From: Bacteroidales bacterium
GTDB lineage: Bacteria > Bacteroidota > Bacteroidia > Bacteroidales > UBA932
Direction: 5' to 3'
Length of the DNA: 64,000 nucleotides
Assembly (NCBI GenBank): GCA_022653675.1
Contig: JALCST010000002.1
Coordinates: 62,001-126,000 of the forward strand
The first letter of the stretch is position 1. The number at the start of each line of letters is the position of its first letter. Made by a program: the position numbers and the translations under genes. The notes beneath the pieces were generated by a model. It saw nothing but the letters and a program-made list of their open reading frames with translations, was not told the DNA's origin and searched no databases. Of this stretch, positions 53,923-63,070 are shown in pieces.

Positions 53923-55209
53923 TCAGTTACCGCCGTGCGTTGCATTGCCGGAAGGTTTGCCATCCGGCTGGCGTCCGCCCTGTACGGATGCCGGAGAGCC
54001 TTTGGAACGGTGGTTGTTTCTGGAATGGACCTGGCCGTTGGACGGACGCCTGTCCTGCCGTTGAGGCTGGCACTTGTTCCGGGAATTGCAGCTCTTGCCC
54101 TTGCGTTTCCTTCGCTTCGACTCATCGAAACGGCTGATGCTGTCATCCCCCACCGAGGTGACGAAATCAGTCTTTTCCGAGCCGGAATTGTCGTAATATG
54201 AACTCTTGGCTTTTCCACCCCTATGGTTGAGCGCAAGAATGTCATTGACATCGCATATTGAAAGCGGAAATATATTCGTCATGCTGGACGGATCGAATGA
54301 AAACCAGAGGATTCCGCCAAGTATGTCGGTCTTCACGATTACCGCATGGCCGTCTTCGAACTCGAGCCCTTCCCTTACGTTCGGAATGCATTTCTGCGCA
54401 TCCACATAGGTGGAAGATTCGTAATTGATACAGCATTTTAGCTTGCTGCACTGCCCGGCTAGCTTCTGGGGATTAAGGGACAGATCCTGGCATCTGGCCG
54501 CCTGGGTGGTTATGGACTGAAATTCCGACATATATTGGGAACAGCACAAGGCCCTTCCGCAAACACCTATCCCGCCTATCAGCCCTGCTTCCTGGCGAGC
54601 CCCGATCTGTTTCATTTCTATCCTGATGCGGAACTTTTCGGCAAAAACCTTTATGAGCTGGCGGAAGTCGACCCTTTCGTCGGCTATGTAATAGAAAATG
54701 GCCTTGGTTCCGTCCCCCTGATACTCCACGTCGCCGATCTTCATGTTCAGGCCCAATTCGGCAGCTATCTGCCGGGAACTGATCATGGTGTCGTGCTCCT
54801 TTGCTATCGCCTCCTGCCATCTCTCCAGATCCAGGATCTTGGCTTTTCGGTAAATTTTCCTGAATTCATAGGTGGAAGGATCGATACGATAGCGCATCAT
54901 CTGCCTTCCTACCTCGGCTCCCTCCAAAGTGACGATTCCCACATCATGTCCGGAAGAAGATTCGGTAACCACGATGTCCCCCCTTCTTATGAGCTGACCT
55001 GAATCGTTGCGGAAAAACAGTTTCCTGGTATTCTTGAAACGCACTTCGTAAAGGTCCTTGCAATCCTCGTCGTTTATGCCCTTCATCCAGTCGAAAACAG
55101 ACTTCTTGCAGCAACCCTCCCTGTAATCGCATATCAGCTCCCCGTTCGGGGTGCGTTCTTCGGTACACCCGCGGGAGCAGTCATATTTTATATCCTTTTC
55201 CTCTTCCAT
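53923..55209 (-). CDS. ricT: PSP1-domain protein, RicT-like
   Basis: The protein has 428 residues from MEEEKDIKYDCSRGC; the ORF extension to 55239 is rejected. It has an N-terminal Cys cluster (CSRGC, then CDYREGCCKKS), the PSP1 C-domain (RRGDIVVTESSSGHDVGIVTLEG, GDGTKAIFYYIADERVDFRQLIKVFAEKFRIRIEMKQIGARQEA), and the Cys motifs CGRALCC and CSKLKCCINYE. In Bacillus, RicT with partners carries Fe-S clusters and aids RNase Y action; here the role is assumed by homology. The last about 65 residues are a basic, low-complexity tail (RRKRKGKS, PQRQDRRPSNGQ, SGNATHGGN) that could bind RNA. It sits 2 bases after holB. Confidence 0.9.
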   Translation of the reverse strand: MEEEKDIKYDCSRGCTEERTPNGELICDYREGCCKKSVFDWMKGINDEDCKDLYEVRFKNTRKLFFRNDSGQLIRRGDIVVTESSSGHDVGIVTLEGAEVGRQMMRYRIDPSTYEFRKIYRKAKILDLERWQEAIAKEHDTMISSRQIAAELGLNMKIGDVEYQGDGTKAIFYYIADERVDFRQLIKVFAEKFRIRIEMKQIGARQEAGLIGGIGVCGRALCCSQYMSEFQSITTQAARCQDLSLNPQKLAGQCSKLKCCINYESSTYVDAQKCIPNVREGLEFEDGHAVIVKTDILGGILWFSFDPSSMTNIFPLSICDVNDILALNHRGGKAKSSYYDNSGSEKTDFVTSVGDDSISRFDESKRRKRKGKSCNSRNKCQPQRQDRRPSNGQVHSRNNHRSKGSPASVQGGRQPDGKPSGNATHGGN

Positions 55210-55211
55210 AA

Positions 55212-56342
55212 TTACAAATATAAATAAAAATAATCGCACATAGTGCTGAAAATCAGCCTAGCGTTGACATTATCGTCGAGCTCCGACAACGCATTGTCGA
55301 ATATGTACAACATCCTGCGGCAAAAGCCCGGTTTCATGCGGACCGCAAGCGACGAAAGATAATCTTTTTCTGAAGGCGTCACATACGCTATCCCATCCAT
55401 TCCCAAACCCAGCATTTCCAGCTTGCGGGCGAGCACTTCCCCGAAATAGCAGAAATTTCTCTGCTTTTCCTTTCCTAAACTGCTTAACGCTTCCATAATG
55501 GGAAACATTCCGTCCAAATCGTGGGATAATCCCTTCTCCAAAATATCGTAAAGCAGTTGCCTGTCGGAAGAGACCTCCTTTTCTTCCCTGAGAAGATTCT
55601 CCGCCTTACCGTAACTTCCCGAAGAGAGTTTGGCATAAATCAAGGCCGTAGCGGCATCAAGGCCATGCCTTTCGACAAGCACTTTCCGCAATTCATCGGC
55701 CGGGACAGGATGGACCTTGATTATCTGGCACCGGGAAACTATGGTAGGCAACAGTTTCTCAAGCGATTGGGTAATTAGCATGAACACTGTTCCGGCAGGC
55801 GGTTCCTCGAGCAGTTTCAACAGCTTGTTGGAAGCTACGGGATTCATTCTCTCCGGAAGATAGATTATCATGATCTTGTAATCGGCTTCGAAGGCGTGAA
55901 GCGAAAGCGCATCGACTATGTTTGCCGCCTCGTTTACGGACATGCCGCCCGACTTGTTCGCGATACCTGTGGCATCGTAAAGTTCCTGCTCCAGAAAATA
56001 CGGATTTCCGATCACCAGTTTTCTCCACATGGGAAGGAACATGTCGCTGACAGGTTGTTTGGAACTTGCCGGAACCATTACCGAAGTATTTACAGGAAAT
56101 GCGAAGTGAAGGTCCGGATGAATGAGTTTCTGCATCTTGTTGCACGAAGGGCATGATCCGCATGAATCGGTTTCCGTACGATTCCTGCAGCAAAGGTATT
56201 GTGCCAGGGCAAGCGCATAGGCCAACGCCCCGTAACCGGGTTCTTCCCGGAAGAGGAATGCGTGGCCCGTCCTGCCTTCGCGCACCATCGAAACCAGGTG
56301 TTCCTTCAATTCCCCGTCACCTATTATTTCACCGAACTTCAT
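55212..56342 (-). CDS. holB: DNA polymerase III delta' subunit
   Basis: Clamp-loader subunit of 376 residues from MKFGEIIGDGELKEHLVSMVREGRTGHAFLF (the ORF extension to 56378 is rejected). The AAA+ fold has a degenerate Walker A (REEPGYGALAYALALAQYL), as expected for delta', which does not hydrolyse ATP. A zinc finger (CCRNRTETDSCGSCPSC) and the SRC-like motif TIVSRCQIIKVHP are present. It lies 2 bases after the U32 peptidase gene. Confidence 0.92.
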   Translation of the reverse strand: MKFGEIIGDGELKEHLVSMVREGRTGHAFLFREEPGYGALAYALALAQYLCCRNRTETDSCGSCPSCNKMQKLIHPDLHFAFPVNTSVMVPASSKQPVSDMFLPMWRKLVIGNPYFLEQELYDATGIANKSGGMSVNEAANIVDALSLHAFEADYKIMIIYLPERMNPVASNKLLKLLEEPPAGTVFMLITQSLEKLLPTIVSRCQIIKVHPVPADELRKVLVERHGLDAATALIYAKLSSGSYGKAENLLREEKEVSSDRQLLYDILEKGLSHDLDGMFPIMEALSSLGKEKQRNFCYFGEVLARKLEMLGLGMDGIAYVTPSEKDYLSSLAVRMKPGFCRRMLYIFDNALSELDDNVNARLIFSTMCDYFYLYL

Positions 56343-56344
56343 CG

Positions 56345-58201
56345 CTACAAAAATACCAACATTTCGCAGTTCATGCAATCGAATTCGAGCCTTATCCTGT
56401 TACCGTTGTTTACAAGATAGAGAGGGGACGGGATATTGCCGCCACCTCTCCCCGGACAGAGGCCCAACTGGAAACGGATGCAATACTTGGTGCGCATAAG
56501 CAGGGAATCCGGAACCGGTTTCAGCTCGTAAGCGGGATCTATGCCGTCGGCGCCCAGGCTTTTTAATACTTCCTCCGACAAATGGTTTGAACAATTTGTG
56601 AGATAGGTCAGATGTCCGGACAATGCCGCGTGCTCAGCATATGCATGGCGTCTCGATCCGAGGACACAATATGCCCCCTTTGCGGAAGCGAGGGATCCGG
56701 CGAGTCGCCTGCGCCAGCCGTTGACGACGGAAGCCGGATAAAAGTAAACGTTCTCGGAATCGAACCTGCGCAGTGAAAAGGAATAATACAGCGATGTCCT
56801 GGAGATTTGCCTGCGCACAGACGACTCGGCAAGCATGGGATTGCGTGCCGGGCAGGCCGTTTCATCGAACGACAGTTCAGCATGGGTCCCATCTTCGCAA
56901 ACCGCCTCGAGTATGGTCCTCCCTTTTCTGTTGCAGTAATCGACATCCACATCCAATAGCCTCACGGGCATGTTTTTCTCCAGCTCCCTTTCGAAACGGA
57001 CGTTATAATTCCTATATACTTTAGCTCCGTCCAGGACCCTTCCATCGTCCTTTACCGTTATCCTTCCGTTTTCTACCACATCAGCCCTCATCCCGAAAGA
57101 ACCGGACAAGGGAGACGCCATGGTTCCCCTTTCCGCGGCATTGACGAACATGAGACCGTCCCCGTTCGAAACTGCGGCCCCACCTGGCATGGCAAAGCTC
57201 AGGGAGCGTGAACGAGGGTCGCGGCGCAGGCCGGAAACCTTGCCCATATACTCCCCCACGGAACAGGCTGCATCGCTGCTGTTCCAGTCGCCGCGTTTCC
57301 CATCGAGAAAAAGCGTCGTATGGCCGCGATTGAAAGTGGCATCAGGGTCAGGCTCGAATCCCCCATGCAACTTGCCGAAAGAGGCCTTGCGGTACCCGTC
57401 CGGATGCCCGGCAATGAAAGCGTCCAGCACATTCCGGTAATGGCGGACCACGTTTTTCACATAGGATGCATTCTTCAGCCTCCCTTCTATCTTGAAAGAA
57501 GTTATACCTGCAGAAACCAAGTCAGGAATCCTTTCGTCGAGTTTCAGATCCTTCAAGGAGAGGATGCTACTGTTCCGTAGCAAAGTTTTTCCATTTTTAT
57601 CTTCAAGATCGTACAACGAACGGCAAACCTGGGCACATTCGCCGCGGTTGGCGCTTCTTCCGGTCAGCCGGCGGCTAAGATAGCATTGTCCGCTGTAGGA
57701 AACGCATAAAGCTCCATGGACAAAGGACTCGAGATCACACCGGACCGCATTCCGTATGACACCGATCTGTTCCAGGGAGAGCTCGCGCGCAAGAATGAGC
57801 CGTTCGAAACCGAGGGATTCCAGCAATTCCGCCCGTTCCGGAGTACGTATGTCGCATTGTGTCGAAGCGAACAGCGGAACCGGCGGGATATCCATTTTCA
57901 GAACGGCCAGATCCTGGACTATCAGTGCATCCACTCCCGCAGATACGGCATCCCTTATCATAGCCTCGGCCTCGGTTATCTCCTTATCATAAAGTATAGT
58001 ATTGACAGTTAAATAAATACGTGCGCCGAAACGATGTGCGAAACGCACTGTCTCGGCAACATCGTCCATCGAATTTCCCGCCGCTTCCCGTGCACCAAAG
58101 GCCGAGCCTGCCATATAAACGGCATCGGCACCGCAACTTACCGCCGCAGTGCCGATGTCCTTATTCTTAGCAGGTGCAAGCAGCTCTAAGGCTATTTGCA
58201 T
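56345..58201 (-). CDS. U32 family peptidase (RlhA/YhbU-type)
   Basis: The protein has 618 residues. It starts LELLAPAKNKDIGTAAVSCGADAVYMAG and has the U32 signature ESFVHGALCVSYSGQCYLSRRLTGRSANRGECAQVCR, whose cysteines likely bind an Fe-S cluster. Related enzymes are now linked to RNA hydroxylation (RlhA) or ubiquinone hydroxylation (UbiU) rather than proteolysis; which applies here is not evident. It has the longer C-terminal half seen in Bacteroidales and ends with CMNCEMLVFL, a second cluster-like Cys pair. Its start overlaps the TPR gene stop by 10 bases. Confidence 0.92.
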   Translation of the reverse strand: MQIALELLAPAKNKDIGTAAVSCGADAVYMAGSAFGAREAAGNSMDDVAETVRFAHRFGARIYLTVNTILYDKEITEAEAMIRDAVSAGVDALIVQDLAVLKMDIPPVPLFASTQCDIRTPERAELLESLGFERLILARELSLEQIGVIRNAVRCDLESFVHGALCVSYSGQCYLSRRLTGRSANRGECAQVCRSLYDLEDKNGKTLLRNSSILSLKDLKLDERIPDLVSAGITSFKIEGRLKNASYVKNVVRHYRNVLDAFIAGHPDGYRKASFGKLHGGFEPDPDATFNRGHTTLFLDGKRGDWNSSDAACSVGEYMGKVSGLRRDPRSRSLSFAMPGGAAVSNGDGLMFVNAAERGTMASPLSGSFGMRADVVENGRITVKDDGRVLDGAKVYRNYNVRFERELEKNMPVRLLDVDVDYCNRKGRTILEAVCEDGTHAELSFDETACPARNPMLAESSVRRQISRTSLYYSFSLRRFDSENVYFYPASVVNGWRRRLAGSLASAKGAYCVLGSRRHAYAEHAALSGHLTYLTNCSNHLSEEVLKSLGADGIDPAYELKPVPDSLLMRTKYCIRFQLGLCPGRGGGNIPSPLYLVNNGNRIRLEFDCMNCEMLVFL

Positions 58202-59133
58202 TTGAGCGTGGTTTTGACCTTGTATTGTGCAGCCTGTCCGAAACGTTTGTCGTTGACGATTTTCTTATAATACGCGCAAGCCTTTCCGGTATTGCCGTTT
58301 GCTTCGTAAGCTGAACCTACCTGATAGTAGATCTGATTCAAATCCTTAGCGTCGGGAGACTGTGCTATATAAGACTCGAAACCAGCTATGGCCGTATCGT
58401 ATTTCTTCGTGGCAAGTGCGGTCATGCCGATAATCTTCTCAGCCGTGGCGTTGTCCAGATACGAGACGGACTGCTGCGCACTCTCCAAAGCTCCGCTGAA
58501 ATCCTTTGTCTTCAGGGCCTCTGCGGATTTTTTAAGGTAAATGTTGGAAAGTTGCTTCTTTGCATTCGCTTCCTCTCCAAGTTCCTGTGCTTTCTTCAGG
58601 GTCTCGATAGCCCCGTCTATATCTCCGGAAGCATTCTCGGCCATACCGTAACGAAGCATCGCCACCCCGTTTCCCGGCTGGATTTCGCAAACCTGCCTGT
58701 ACAGGTCGGCAGCTTCGGAAAACTGATGTTTATTCAAAAGAATGTTGGCATTTTGAAGCATAAGTTGCGGAATAAGATCATCGGCTTCTTCAAAGGTTAC
58801 CGAATCGGCATTAGCCTTAGCCATCTCGGACGATGTCTTCAAAAGGGAAATAGCCGTATTGTTGTCGTTGTTCTTCGCTGCGGTCTTTGCCATGGAGAGA
58901 TAAATCTTTGGAATGATGCCCTTGCAATTGGCAACGATCTGTGCTCCTTCGTCGCCGAGAGCTTCGGCTTTTGTCTGAGCATCCTGGAAAGTCGCAAGAG
59001 CAAGCGAATCTTTCCCTTCGTTAAGAGCGGTTGCGGCCTCGTTGTACAAATTGGTTGCCGACTCGAGATCCTGTGCGAAAGTGAAGCCGACTGCCAGAAA
59101 GAGAACCGAAACGACAAGTAAAATCTTTTTCAT
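58192..59133 (-). CDS. Tetratricopeptide repeat periplasmic protein
   Basis: The protein has 313 residues with an N-terminal signal peptide (about 1-20, ending TFAQD). The rest is helical TPR repeats, for example NEAATALNEGKDSLALATFQDA, HQFSEAADLYRQVCEIQPGNGVAMLRYGMAENASGDIDGAIETLKKAQEL and KKYDTAIAGFESYIAQSPDAKDLNQIYYQVG. It probably scaffolds envelope complexes. It is the first gene of the eight-gene leftward operon; the partner is unknown. Confidence 0.9.
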   Translation of the reverse strand: MKKILLVVSVLFLAVGFTFAQDLESATNLYNEAATALNEGKDSLALATFQDAQTKAEALGDEGAQIVANCKGIIPKIYLSMAKTAAKNNDNNTAISLLKTSSEMAKANADSVTFEEADDLIPQLMLQNANILLNKHQFSEAADLYRQVCEIQPGNGVAMLRYGMAENASGDIDGAIETLKKAQELGEEANAKKQLSNIYLKKSAEALKTKDFSGALESAQQSVSYLDNATAEKIIGMTALATKKYDTAIAGFESYIAQSPDAKDLNQIYYQVGSAYEANGNTGKACAYYKKIVNDKRFGQAAQYKVKTTLKCK

Positions 59134-59234
59134 TTTAATGATAAGTTTAAATCTTTAATGCCTAGTGAATTCAAAGTGTAAAGTTACTAATTTTTCTCTT
59201 CCGTAACAAAAACAAGAATCAGACCACAATAAAA

Positions 59235-59260
59235 AGGTCTGCAAGCTATCTTGCAGACCT
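59235..59260 (-). terminator. Intrinsic terminator of kbl
   Basis: AGGTCTGCAAG pairs with CTTGCAGACCT (11 bp, loop of 4). On the minus strand TTTTATT follows. It lies 26 bases after the kbl stop. Confidence 0.85.
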
Positions 59261-59286
59261 CCAGAATAATCACAACGGATCAACCG

Positions 59287-60477
59287 TTATTTTATGACTC
59301 CCAATTCCTTACCCACTTTCGTAAATGCGGCTATGCATTTGTCGAGGTGTTCCTTCTCGTGTCCGGCGGAAATCTGTACACGTATGCGTGCCTGTCCCTT
59401 CGGGACTACAGGATAATAGAATCCGACGACATAAATGCCCTCTTCAAGCAAGCGGGACGCCATTACTTGGGAAAGTTTGGCATCATAAAGCATGACGGCA
59501 CATATTGCGCTCTGGGTAGGTTTTATGTCGAACCCGGCGGCTTTCATTTTTTCAACGAAATATTTCGTATTCCTGTGCAGCTTGTCCTGAAGCTCGTTGG
59601 TGGAAGACATCATTTCGAACATCTTGATTCCGGCAGCTGCGACCATAGGAGGAATGGAATTGGAAAACAGGTAAGGACGGGAACGCTGGCGAAGTATTTC
59701 AATGATCTCCTTCTTGCCCGTAGTGAATCCGCCGATAGCCCCTCCAAACGATTTTCCGAGAGTTCCGGTAAGTATCTCTATCTTTCCGCGCAGATTGTAA
59801 AGCTCGGTAACCCCGCGTCCAGTCTCGCCTACGACGCCGGCCGAATGCGACTCGTCAACCATTATCATCGCATCGTATTTCTGTGCGAGTTCATACATCT
59901 TGTCAAGCGGTGCAACATTGCCGTCCATCGAAAATACTCCGTCGGAAGCAATTATGCGGTAACGCTGGGCTTGAGCCAACTTAAGCTGTTTTTCGAGATC
60001 CTCCATGTCGCCGTTCGCATAACGGTAACGCTGGGCCTTGCACAGACGGACACCATCGATTATGGAAGCATGGTTCAATGCATCCGAAATTATGGCGTCT
60101 TTTTCATCGAGAAGAGCTCCGAAAAGACCTCCGTTGGCATCGAAGCAAGAACCGTAAAGGATGGAGTCCTCCGTCCCGAAAAATTCGGAGATTTTCTTTT
60201 CCAGTTTCTTGTGGAGATCGCCGGTACCACAAATGAAACGCACGGATGACATTCCGTAACCACGTTCATCGAGTGCCTCCTTTGCCGCCTTGATAAGTTC
60301 CTTGTCGTCGGAAAGGCCAAGATAATTATTGGCACAGAAATTCAGGACCTCCTTACCGCTGCTGACGCGGATATCCGCTTTCTGGGGAGTAACGATCACC
60401 CTTTCATCCTTGTAAAGACCGGCATCTTTCAAAGAATGTAATTCGTCGGTCAAATGCTGCTGAAATTTTGTATACAT
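59287..60477 (-). CDS. kbl: Glycine C-acetyltransferase (2-amino-3-ketobutyrate CoA ligase)
   Basis: PLP enzyme of the alpha-oxoamine synthase family, 396 residues. Motifs are NNYLGLS, GYGMSSVRFICGT, GSCFDANGG, SDALNHASIIDG, DESHSAGVVGETGRG and the PLP lysine Lys242 in GTLGKSFGG. It converts 2-amino-3-ketobutyrate and CoA to glycine and acetyl-CoA in threonine breakdown. Threonine dehydrogenase (tdh) is not adjacent. The reaction links to gcvP at 31967 by glycine supply. It diverges from trxA. Confidence 0.93.
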   Translation of the reverse strand: MYTKFQQHLTDELHSLKDAGLYKDERVIVTPQKADIRVSSGKEVLNFCANNYLGLSDDKELIKAAKEALDERGYGMSSVRFICGTGDLHKKLEKKISEFFGTEDSILYGSCFDANGGLFGALLDEKDAIISDALNHASIIDGVRLCKAQRYRYANGDMEDLEKQLKLAQAQRYRIIASDGVFSMDGNVAPLDKMYELAQKYDAMIMVDESHSAGVVGETGRGVTELYNLRGKIEILTGTLGKSFGGAIGGFTTGKKEIIEILRQRSRPYLFSNSIPPMVAAAGIKMFEMMSSTNELQDKLHRNTKYFVEKMKAAGFDIKPTQSAICAVMLYDAKLSQVMASRLLEEGIYVVGFYYPVVPKGQARIRVQISAGHEKEHLDKCIAAFTKVGKELGVIK

Positions 60478-60521
60478 GTTTTATTATCGTTATTTGAAAT
60501 TCGTTCTTCCGGTATTGTTTA

Positions 60522-60560
60522 CAAATTTACTCTTTATTTTAATTATTTGTTGTACTTTTG
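60522..60560. promoter_or_regulatory. Divergent promoters for kbl and trxA
   Basis: Minus-strand TAAATTTG (60529-60522) lies 44 bases before the kbl ATG. Plus-strand TACTTTTG (60553-60560) lies 34 bases before the trxA ATG. Both match TAnnTTTG and are 23 bp apart. Confidence 0.6.
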
Positions 60561-60594
60561 CTAATAACAATAAAGTTAAAAAACACATTCTATT

Positions 60595-60912
60595 ATGGCA
60601 GTAGCAATTAATGATTCCAACTTCGTACAGGAAATACTTCAACCCGGCAAGGTCGCACTCGTAGATTTTTGGGCCACCTGGTGCGGTCCCTGCAGAATGA
60701 TAGGACCTATAGTGGAAGATGTGGCTAAGGAATACGAAGGAAAAGCTCTTGTATGCAAATGCAACGTCGACGATAACAGCGAGATTCCTATAAAATACGG
60801 AATCAGGAACATACCTACCCTGCTCTTTTTCAAGGAAGGTGAACTAAAGGATAAGATCGTGGGAGCAACGACAAAGGCCTCGATCGAAGAAAAACTAAAC
60901 AAACTATTATAA
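60595..60912 (+). CDS. trxA: Thioredoxin
   Basis: A cytoplasmic disulfide reductant of 105 residues. The active site WCGPC is Cys30/Cys33 in VDFWATWCGPCRMIGP. The conserved cis-Pro (IRNIPTLLFFKEGE) is present. The beta-barrel gene follows by 5 bases. Confidence 0.97.
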   Translation: MAVAINDSNFVQEILQPGKVALVDFWATWCGPCRMIGPIVEDVAKEYEGKALVCKCNVDDNSEIPIKYGIRNIPTLLFFKEGELKDKIVGATTKASIEEKLNKLL

Positions 60913-60917
60913 ATATC

Positions 60918-61535
60918 ATGAAACGCTTATTGATCGCAGCGGTAGCTGCCATGGTTTTTTTGAGTCTGACACCTCAAAAGGCAGATGCACGCGAGGGCTT
61001 CCTGATAAAGGGAGGCGTAAATTACACCTCTTTAAATCTCAATGACCTCAAAGGGTATACGGGATTTAACGCCGGTATCGGATATCAGTCGAAAGTGGGT
61101 TTGGGATTCAGCATACAACCCGAACTTAACTATAGTCTGAAAGGCACCCAAATCGATGAAAATACAAACTGGAAAAGAAGTTACGTGGACATCCCGTTCA
61201 ATTTTCAATGGGGACCGGACCTGGTTCTCTTCAGGCCTTACATAGAGGCTTCACCATTTATCGGATTCAATGTGGCCAATGCATCTTCTATTGATGCTAA
61301 CGGTGATACTTCATCGCAGGAGGTAATCGACTACCTGAATGAAAACGCAAAAAAGGTAGAATACGGCCTCGGCCTGGGCGGAGGCATAGAGTTGTTTTCT
61401 TTCCAGTTAAGTGTCAAATACATCTGGTGCTTCGGCCCCATAGCTAACAACGATTCGACCGTTTCCGAAAACATTTCGAACATATCATCCTCATCCGTCA
61501 GCGGAATAGAAGTCAGTCTCGCTTTCATTTTCTAG
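60918..61535 (+). CDS. Outer-membrane beta-barrel protein (PorT-like family)
   Basis: The protein has 205 residues with a signal peptide (about 1-24, ending ADA). Amphipathic strands follow: EGFLIKGGVNYTSLNLNDLKGYTGFNAGIGYQSKVGLGFSIQPELNYSLKGT, a YGLGLGGGIELFSFQLSVKYIW stretch, and a C-terminal VSLAFIF ending in Phe. This is the OMP_b-brl_2 pattern of small 8-strand barrels. The function is unknown. Its stop overlaps the next gene's GTG start by 1 base. Confidence 0.85.
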   Translation: MKRLLIAAVAAMVFLSLTPQKADAREGFLIKGGVNYTSLNLNDLKGYTGFNAGIGYQSKVGLGFSIQPELNYSLKGTQIDENTNWKRSYVDIPFNFQWGPDLVLFRPYIEASPFIGFNVANASSIDANGDTSSQEVIDYLNENAKKVEYGLGLGGGIELFSFQLSVKYIWCFGPIANNDSTVSENISNISSSSVSGIEVSLAFIF

Positions 61536-62566
61536 TGGACGTCGGTACGATAAAACAACAGATTCCCGAAAGCTGGAAAGCCTTCGAAACTTTGTTTTAC
61601 AACAGTCTCTCAGCAAGGTACGAATTGATGAAAGAGATAATCAACTATTCCATCAAACGCACCGGGAAACAAGTGAGACCGTTATTGGGTTTGTTGCTTG
61701 CTCATGCATTGACTGCCGAAGAAGACAATACCGGACGGGGTGGAGCCGTAAATGATTCAGCTATCCGCTGTGCCGTAGCAAGCGAGATGATACACACGGC
61801 AACTTTACTGCACGACGATGTGGCGGACGAAGCCAACATGAGACGCGGAATTCCTTCCGTGAGAAGTTTGTATTCTCCCTCAGCTTCGGTTTTGCTCGGT
61901 GATTTTTGGCTTTCACGGGCTGTGGCCACCTTGATTGAGACGAAAAACTTCGATATTTTCTCATGCTTCGCCCGTTCAATCGAAGATCTGGCCGAAGGGG
62001 AAATGTTGGAGATGCAAAAGACCGCCGACCTTGAAACCTCATACGACGACTACATCAGAATCATCAGGCACAAGACCGCTTCGCTGTTCGAAGCTACTGC
62101 AGCAAGTTCGGCGTATGCCGTAAATGCTCCTGCAGAGATGGTCAATGCAGCAAGAGAATATGCCTGCCACCTCGGGCTGTCATTCCAGATGCGTGACGAC
62201 ATTTTCGATTACTCCCCTAATTTGAATACGGGCAAAGTCCCCGGCAGCGATCTTCTGGAAGGAAAGATAACACTTCCTTTGCTCGGAGCATTCGCTTCGT
62301 CCTCAAAAGAGGAGACAAACAGGATTAAGGAAAAAATCAGGTCGCTCGAATCCGAATCGGCTTCTGAAACCGCAAGGGATAGAAATGCTTCGATCATTAC
62401 CGAGATCTATGATTTCATAACGGAAAAAGGAGGGATAGAGTATTCTAACAGAATACTATCAGAAGAAGCCGGGAAAGCTGTTGATGCGCTTTCCGTAATT
62501 CCAGATTCGAAATACAGGCAGCAACTAGTCTCCCTTGCCATTTACGTAGGATCCAGAACCATCTGA
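61535..62566 (+). CDS. Polyprenyl synthetase family protein
   Basis: A trans-isoprenyl diphosphate synthase of 343 residues with a GTG start overlapping the previous stop by one base; the first ATG is at residue 32 and would drop part of the first helix. The first Asp-rich motif is LLHDDVADEANMRRG (DDVAD at 94-98), and the second is FQMRDDIFDY. KVPGSDLLEGKITLPLL is also typical. It probably makes the octaprenyl-like chain of menaquinone or a related quinone. It is the third gene in the run with trxA and the beta-barrel gene. Chain length cannot be fixed from sequence. Confidence 0.9.
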   Translation: MDVGTIKQQIPESWKAFETLFYNSLSARYELMKEIINYSIKRTGKQVRPLLGLLLAHALTAEEDNTGRGGAVNDSAIRCAVASEMIHTATLLHDDVADEANMRRGIPSVRSLYSPSASVLLGDFWLSRAVATLIETKNFDIFSCFARSIEDLAEGEMLEMQKTADLETSYDDYIRIIRHKTASLFEATAASSAYAVNAPAEMVNAAREYACHLGLSFQMRDDIFDYSPNLNTGKVPGSDLLEGKITLPLLGAFASSSKEETNRIKEKIRSLESESASETARDRNASIITEIYDFITEKGGIEYSNRILSEEAGKAVDALSVIPDSKYRQQLVSLAIYVGSRTI

Positions 62567-62581
62567 ATAAGACGCGAAAAA

Positions 62582-62944
62582 CTAATATCTGGCTTCCGCC
62601 AGTCGCAACCCTATCTTTTGCAGCGTATGGATAACTCTTATACGCTGACTGTTGCTGGCGAATCTCTCCCCGGAGATGAAATCACGCAACTCCGGATAAG
62701 GTATTCCCGCCATTGATGCGAATATCTCCAAGTCTACCATTTCGAAGAAACACCTCAGACACGACAGGTCATAAAGGAACTCGTACTCCGCATCATCGCC
62801 ATGCATTACCTTTTTGAAATTCTGTTTAGCCTCGGCAATCGAAGCCGATTGAGTCATTATACCGTTCCCCTTACCGGGAACAGGGTCCTTAGGAATGGAA
62901 TAGTAAACTCCCATCCATGATCTTATTATAGCAGTAAGTTTCAT
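62582..62944 (-). CDS. HicB-like protein with C-terminal helix-turn-helix
   Basis: The protein has 120 residues from MKLTAIIRSWMGVYYSI; an ORF extension to 63064 is rejected. The N-terminal alpha/beta part resembles the HicB fold (a partly degraded RNase-H-like start, then SIAEAKQNFKKVM). The C-terminal part matches HicB antitoxins of Bacteroidales: EYEFLYDLSCLRCFFEMVDLEIFASMAGIPYPELRDFISGERFASNSQRIRVIHTLQKIGLRLAE, containing an HTH. No HicA toxin gene is next to it. It may act as an orphan regulator or have lost its toxin. The gap 62945-63070 has no ORF. Confidence 0.65.
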   Translation of the reverse strand: MKLTAIIRSWMGVYYSIPKDPVPGKGNGIMTQSASIAEAKQNFKKVMHGDDAEYEFLYDLSCLRCFFEMVDLEIFASMAGIPYPELRDFISGERFASNSQRIRVIHTLQKIGLRLAEARY

Positions 62945-63070
62945 AAAGATTAAGTTTTTACCAAAGTAAAAAAATGCCGGCATCTTACGCAAATGCCGTT
63001 CAAAGAAATATCGTTTGTCGAAAAAAAAATATCCTTTTCCGGAAAATATCCAACTGGAAATCATGAAAAC

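Noticed and set aside
53922-54251. Extended gldH ORF to 54251
   Set aside because: The added 110 residues are the out-of-frame shadow of the basic ricT tail; the lipoprotein signal starts at 53921.
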